Shown one piece after another: positions 32,011 through 34,569 of a DNA stretch of 34,569 bases (position 1 is its first letter; each line of letters begins with the position of its first letter). The position numbers were made by a program, and so were the translations under genes. The notes under the pieces were generated by a model. That model saw only the letters and a program-made list of their open reading frames with translations. It searched no databases and was not told the origin of the DNA. Location: positions 1 to 34,569 of the forward strand of contig CAMATU010000019.1 of the NCBI GenBank assembly GCA_945861225.1, given 5' to 3'. The stretch comes from Klebsiella pneumoniae. GTDB taxonomy: Bacteria; Pseudomonadota; Gammaproteobacteria; Ga0077536.

Positions 32011-32424
32011 CTACACTGACCAATTCTCTACTTTCAAGCCTTTAACTTTCCCGAAGTGCGCGACATTGTTGGTTACCACGACAAGTCCCAGCACTTTGGC
32101 GTGCGCCGCAATCAAGGTATCCATCACGCCAATGCGGCGGCCGAGCTTCTCCAGGCTAGCGCGGACTGCTCCAGCTTCACGCGCGGCGGCAAAATCAAAA
32201 GGCAGCACTTGAAAATCCAGCAAAAACGTTGCGAGTGCTTCGAGATTGGTTTTTCGATGCAGACCGTTCTCCGCGCCGAACATGAGTTCAGAAACAGTTA
32301 TCGACGAAAGTGCGATATCGGGATCTCTCAGCTTTTCCAAACGCGACAGGATCTTCTGCTGTTTCGCCGGTTCGCGATTATCGAGCAATGAGATGGACGT
32401 GTCCGTATCGAACATATATCTCAT
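32011..32424 (-). CDS. vapC: VapC-type PIN-domain toxin (ribonuclease)
   Basis: This 137-residue PIN-domain protein has the expected acidic residues: Asp6 (MFDTD), Glu46 (SSITVSELMFG), Asp102 (GVMDTLIAAHA) and the TNN at 118-120. VapC toxins are Mg2+-dependent RNases that cut tRNA or rRNA and are held inactive by VapB. The start overlaps the antitoxin stop (ATGA), the usual layout. It runs towards the carboxylase genes. Confidence 0.9.
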   Translation of the reverse strand: MRYMFDTDTSISLLDNREPAKQQKILSRLEKLRDPDIALSSITVSELMFGAENGLHRKTNLEALATFLLDFQVLPFDFAAAREAGAVRASLEKLGRRIGVMDTLIAAHAKVLGLVVVTNNVAHFGKVKGLKVENWSV

Positions 32425-32651
32425 CCAGGCCAGTTCCGCTTATCGAATTTTTCCGGTTGATTCCGCTCAATCTTGCCGCGAAACTGCGCCATGCCGGCCT
32501 TCAAGTTTTTCCATCGCGACGCACCCTTCGGCGTGAGCACGATGCTGTCGCCCGATTTTTTAATTAAGAGTTCGTCGTCTTCGACACGAAATTCCTTTGG
32601 TAGGCGGACAGCTTGGCTATTGCCTTGCGTGAATACTTTCGCGATTTTCAT
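32421..32651 (-). CDS. vapB: VapB-type antitoxin (AbrB/SpoVT fold)
   Basis: This 76-residue protein starts MKIAKVFTQGNSQAVRLP, the swapped-hairpin DNA-binding fold of VapB antitoxins, and has a basic/charged C-terminus that would block the toxin. The ATG at 32651 is preceded by GAGG at five bases; the frame is open 16 codons further, through the operator palindrome. VapB probably represses its own promoter at the palindrome described at 32665-32688. Confidence 0.9.
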   Translation of the reverse strand: MKIAKVFTQGNSQAVRLPKEFRVEDDELLIKKSGDSIVLTPKGASRWKNLKAGMAQFRGKIERNQPEKFDKRNWPG

Positions 32652-32664
32652 GTTGACCTCTTTT

Positions 32665-32688
32665 CGTATGCACGAAAAAGTGTATACG
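32665..32688. promoter_or_regulatory. VapB operator candidate upstream of vapBC
   Basis: CGTATGCAC (32665-32673) and GTGTATACG (32680-32688) form an inverted repeat with one mismatch around a six-base AT-rich spacer, 14-37 bases before the vapB start. Size and place fit a site for the VapBC complex. A good -35/-10 pair was not clear to me. Confidence 0.65.
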
Positions 32689-32799
32689 GATGTAATCACT
32701 GAGTCATCCTCTGATCACACCTCGATTGAAGAATGACTCGCCCGTGGAGGGCACCCGACGCTCATAGGCGGATTACGCCCCTATACGGACTCCTTCGTG

Positions 32800-33117
32800 A
32801 TGAACGATTCGCTTTCGGGGGGGCAGGTTCAGGTAACAGGAACAGGGCATTATCTCCTGCGCCAGCAAAATTCTGCTGCTTTGTATTCGGGTGACCTACT
32901 CGGCCATTTCGACTTCGTGACGCCGCTGTTTCCCAATGATTGGCAGTTGGTGGCACAGGAAACTCAGCATTTCACAGTGCTGGACGGCCCGAACGCAGGA
33001 GTTACCGGCGACAACACACTCACCTTCTTTTCCCAGGATCTTCAATCAGTGCCGCAAGAGCCGCCGACCGCCTTGGGCGCACCTTGGTCTACTACGGGTT
33101 TTGCTGTCCCAGATTAA
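32800..33117 (+). CDS. Small hypothetical protein, doubtful
   Basis: An open frame of about 105 residues with protein-like composition (GHFDFVTPLFPNDWQLVAQE, FTVLDGPNAGVTGDNTL). I do not recognise it. It has no signal peptide, a weak ribosome site and no partner, and its stop overlaps the stop of the convergent gene by four bases. It may be a real small gene or the remnant of a larger one brought in near the toxin-antitoxin pair. Without it, 32700-33113 would be non-coding. Confidence 0.3.
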   Translation: MNDSLSGGQVQVTGTGHYLLRQQNSAALYSGDLLGHFDFVTPLFPNDWQLVAQETQHFTVLDGPNAGVTGDNTLTFFSQDLQSVPQEPPTALGAPWSTTGFAVPD

Positions 33118-33521
33118 CCACGCTTTGCTTTTTTTCGCGTGCGGCCTACTTTCGTTTTGACGATTACATCAGTGCCAACAGCTTGTTCGACCAACGCGAT
33201 CGCATCCTGATACGGCGCCTGGTCACCGCTGGAGACTGCTTCCAATTCGATCTCCACCACGCGCAACACTTCACCGATAAACGACTCACGCCAACGCGCA
33301 CGCTCGGCGGCGACGGCCGGCGAGATTTTGAAGTCATCAATAGCCGTCCGGGATACCGCACCAGCATGCGCCAGTAATCGCTCCAGGGTGTCGAGCCGGT
33401 CGCGCATGACGGCAACCTCACCCGCCAGGCCCATCACCATCGCGATCACTTTATCGACACTGGGATCGGCGAAAAAGGTCGGTCGTTCACCTTTCGCCTT
33501 GCGTTTTAAGCGTACTGACAT
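33114..33521 (-). CDS. Conserved-looking small protein coupled to a methyltransferase
   Basis: I do not recognise a named domain. The 135-residue product has a basic N-terminus (VRLKRKAKGER), then DPSVDKVIAMVMGLAGEVAVMRDRLDTLERLL, which looks like a helical coiled-coil segment, and a lysine/arginine-rich C-terminus (KTKVGRTRKKAKRG). I recall similar DPxVD...MRDRLDTLERL proteins beside SAM methyltransferases in other proteobacteria, but cannot verify this. It follows the methyltransferase gene by nine bases and so probably belongs to its transcript. Confidence 0.7.
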   Translation of the reverse strand: MSVRLKRKAKGERPTFFADPSVDKVIAMVMGLAGEVAVMRDRLDTLERLLAHAGAVSRTAIDDFKISPAVAAERARWRESFIGEVLRVVEIELEAVSSGDQAPYQDAIALVEQAVGTDVIVKTKVGRTRKKAKRG

Positions 33522-33530
33522 ACCTCGCCC

Positions 33531-34569
33531 CTATTTTTGCGCGCCATACACAAACCAGAAACCGCCACCGCCAAAATCGCCGCCCTGGAACACCTGCGAA
33601 CGCTGCGCCTGTGCGATTTGGAAGGCACTTGGAATCAGCGTTTCAAATTCATGCTGCGGATCGAAGCCGCCCGCTTGTGCCAGCTTTTTTAAATCTATCT
33701 CGTGCGAGCGTGCCCAAAATGGCTCGTTATTGTTGCGGGTGTCCCAGTCGAGCATGAACGCATCGAACGCTTCCATGCCTTGGTAAGGCGGAGTCTCCGC
33801 ATGTGCCATCATACCGCCCGGCCGGAGCAGGCGATGGCATTCGCGGACGATGTTGTGGATGGCACCTTCGGCAGTCTCGTGCAGCAAAATATGCGAGACG
33901 ATGAGATCAAACGAGCCGTCTTCGAAATTGGTGTCCTCGGCATTCTGTTGCGAATAGTGCACCGCCACGCCGAGATCCTCAGCGCGCGCATGGGCATAGC
34001 GCAGTATCGGCGCCGCGACGTCGATGGCATGCACTTCTGCACCCGGAAACGCTTGCGCATAGGGGATAGTGCTATGCCCGACCGAACATCCCATATCCAG
34101 GATTCGCTTTGGCTTGAAGCGCGGCGAGCGCTGCTGCAGCCAGCGCACCACACTCGCGCCAATGTCGTTGTTGTAAGGACCCATTTGGCCCATCGCATAG
34201 ATATGCACTGCGCGGTCATAGACCATGCCGGCCGACGCGTCATCCGCCACATACTCGATATGGTAGCCACCGGGTTGGCAGTGGATATCGACGGCCTGAT
34301 GGTATTTAGGGATAACCAGCTGTGGATTTAACTGCAAGGATCCGCGTGGCTTCTTGGTGATTTTCGCGATCGCCTTATTCAGGCGCGGGAGATCACGCTC
34401 CACCGGCTTCTGGCACGCCGACCACATCATTTCCTGGCTGGTACGCAGCAGCGCACTGAACATTTGATACTGGGGATTGGTGATCATTGCGTCCCGTACT
34501 TCGAAGCGATCGCGCGGCGCCCGCTGGTGCTTCTTTTCAAAGGCAGGGGCGACGAGATGGTCGTACACC
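33531..34569 (-). CDS. Class I SAM-dependent methyltransferase (5' end outside window)
   Basis: The frame is open to the window edge and gives at least 345 residues. The methyltransferase core lies in the middle: motif I ILDMGCSVGHSTIPYA near 160-175, VHAIDVAAPILRYA near 183-196, QNAEDTNFEDGSFDLIVSHILLHE near 210-235 and LRPGGMMAHAETPPY near 252-266. An N-terminal extension of about 130 residues precedes it, and the C-terminus is glycine-rich (GGDFGGGGFWFVYG). The first in-window GTG at 34566-34568 is more likely an internal valine than the start. The acceptor is unknown. The small gene downstream is probably co-transcribed. Confidence 0.85.
   Translation of the reverse strand, partial: VYDHLVAPAFEKKHQRAPRDRFEVRDAMITNPQYQMFSALLRTSQEMMWSACQKPVERDLPRLNKAIAKITKKPRGSLQLNPQLVIPKYHQAVDIHCQPGGYHIEYVADDASAGMVYDRAVHIYAMGQMGPYNNDIGASVVRWLQQRSPRFKPKRILDMGCSVGHSTIPYAQAFPGAEVHAIDVAAPILRYAHARAEDLGVAVHYSQQNAEDTNFEDGSFDLIVSHILLHETAEGAIHNIVRECHRLLRPGGMMAHAETPPYQGMEAFDAFMLDWDTRNNNEPFWARSHEIDLKKLAQAGGFDPQHEFETLIPSAFQIAQAQRSQVFQGGDFGGGGFWFVYGAQK

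Noticed and set aside
32752..32795. Another full copy of the 31895-type palindrome
   Set aside because: Only about 13 bases match (GGCGGATTACGCC) and the second arm is poor, so it is noted as a half-copy only.

Overview
This 34.6 kb window is a GC-rich, gene-dense bacterial chromosome segment with about 29 protein genes. I found no tRNA, rRNA, CRISPR array, transposase or phage gene. Dispersed REP-type palindromes of the AGCGGCTTYAGCCGC and GCGGAAAAGCGCAGCGCC kinds, with otherwise proteobacterial gene content, suggest a gammaproteobacterium, possibly an uncultured one. This placement is an inference; no marker gene is present to fix it.

Layout. 1-2570 (+): the tail of an MFS transporter, then a sterol-desaturase-like membrane hydroxylase overlapping a membrane acyltransferase. 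2776-13845 (-): a complete N-methylglutamate (NMG) methylamine pathway in the order mgdA-mgdB-mgdC-mgdD-gmaS-mgsA-mgsB-mgsC, followed by an overlapping XRE-cupin regulator and a crotonase-family gene. GmaS would join methylamine to glutamate, MgsABC would convert the product to N-methylglutamate, and MgdABCD would oxidise this back to glutamate while passing the one-carbon unit to tetrahydrofolate. 14479-15417 (+): an LLM-class, possibly F420-dependent oxidoreductase. 15426-18828 (-): a tightly packed four-gene operon that I do not recognise as a known pathway (CoA-transferase-family protein, tandem EthD protein, F420-type PPOX protein, fatty-acid desaturase). 18992-19627 (+): an exported or lipoprotein-like hypothetical protein. 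19756-22320: a divergent acyl-CoA synthetase and short-chain dehydrogenase. 22693-25786 (+): an RND/MMPL exporter overlapping a LolA-like periplasmic protein. 25966-27894 (-): a fused methyltransferase and ATP-grasp ligase. 28218-31808 (+): a three-gene acyl-CoA carboxylase with a separate biotin carrier protein. 32011-32651 (-): a VapBC toxin-antitoxin pair with a clear operator. 33114-34569 (-): a small conserved-looking protein downstream of a SAM methyltransferase that is cut by the window edge.

At least four families of palindromic repeats fill most longer gaps, including the gap between gmaS and mgsA inside the NMG operon. One composite of two families recurs at two loci, and one locus is a 130-bp tandem duplication.

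The best candidates for new biology are the 15.4-18.8 kb operon, whose CoA-transferase appears to lack the usual active-site glutamate; the methyltransferase/ATP-grasp fusion; and the composite repeats. The NMG pathway itself is known, but its promoter layout and internal repeats are worth checking. All functions are read from sequence motifs and recalled family knowledge; no database search was run.
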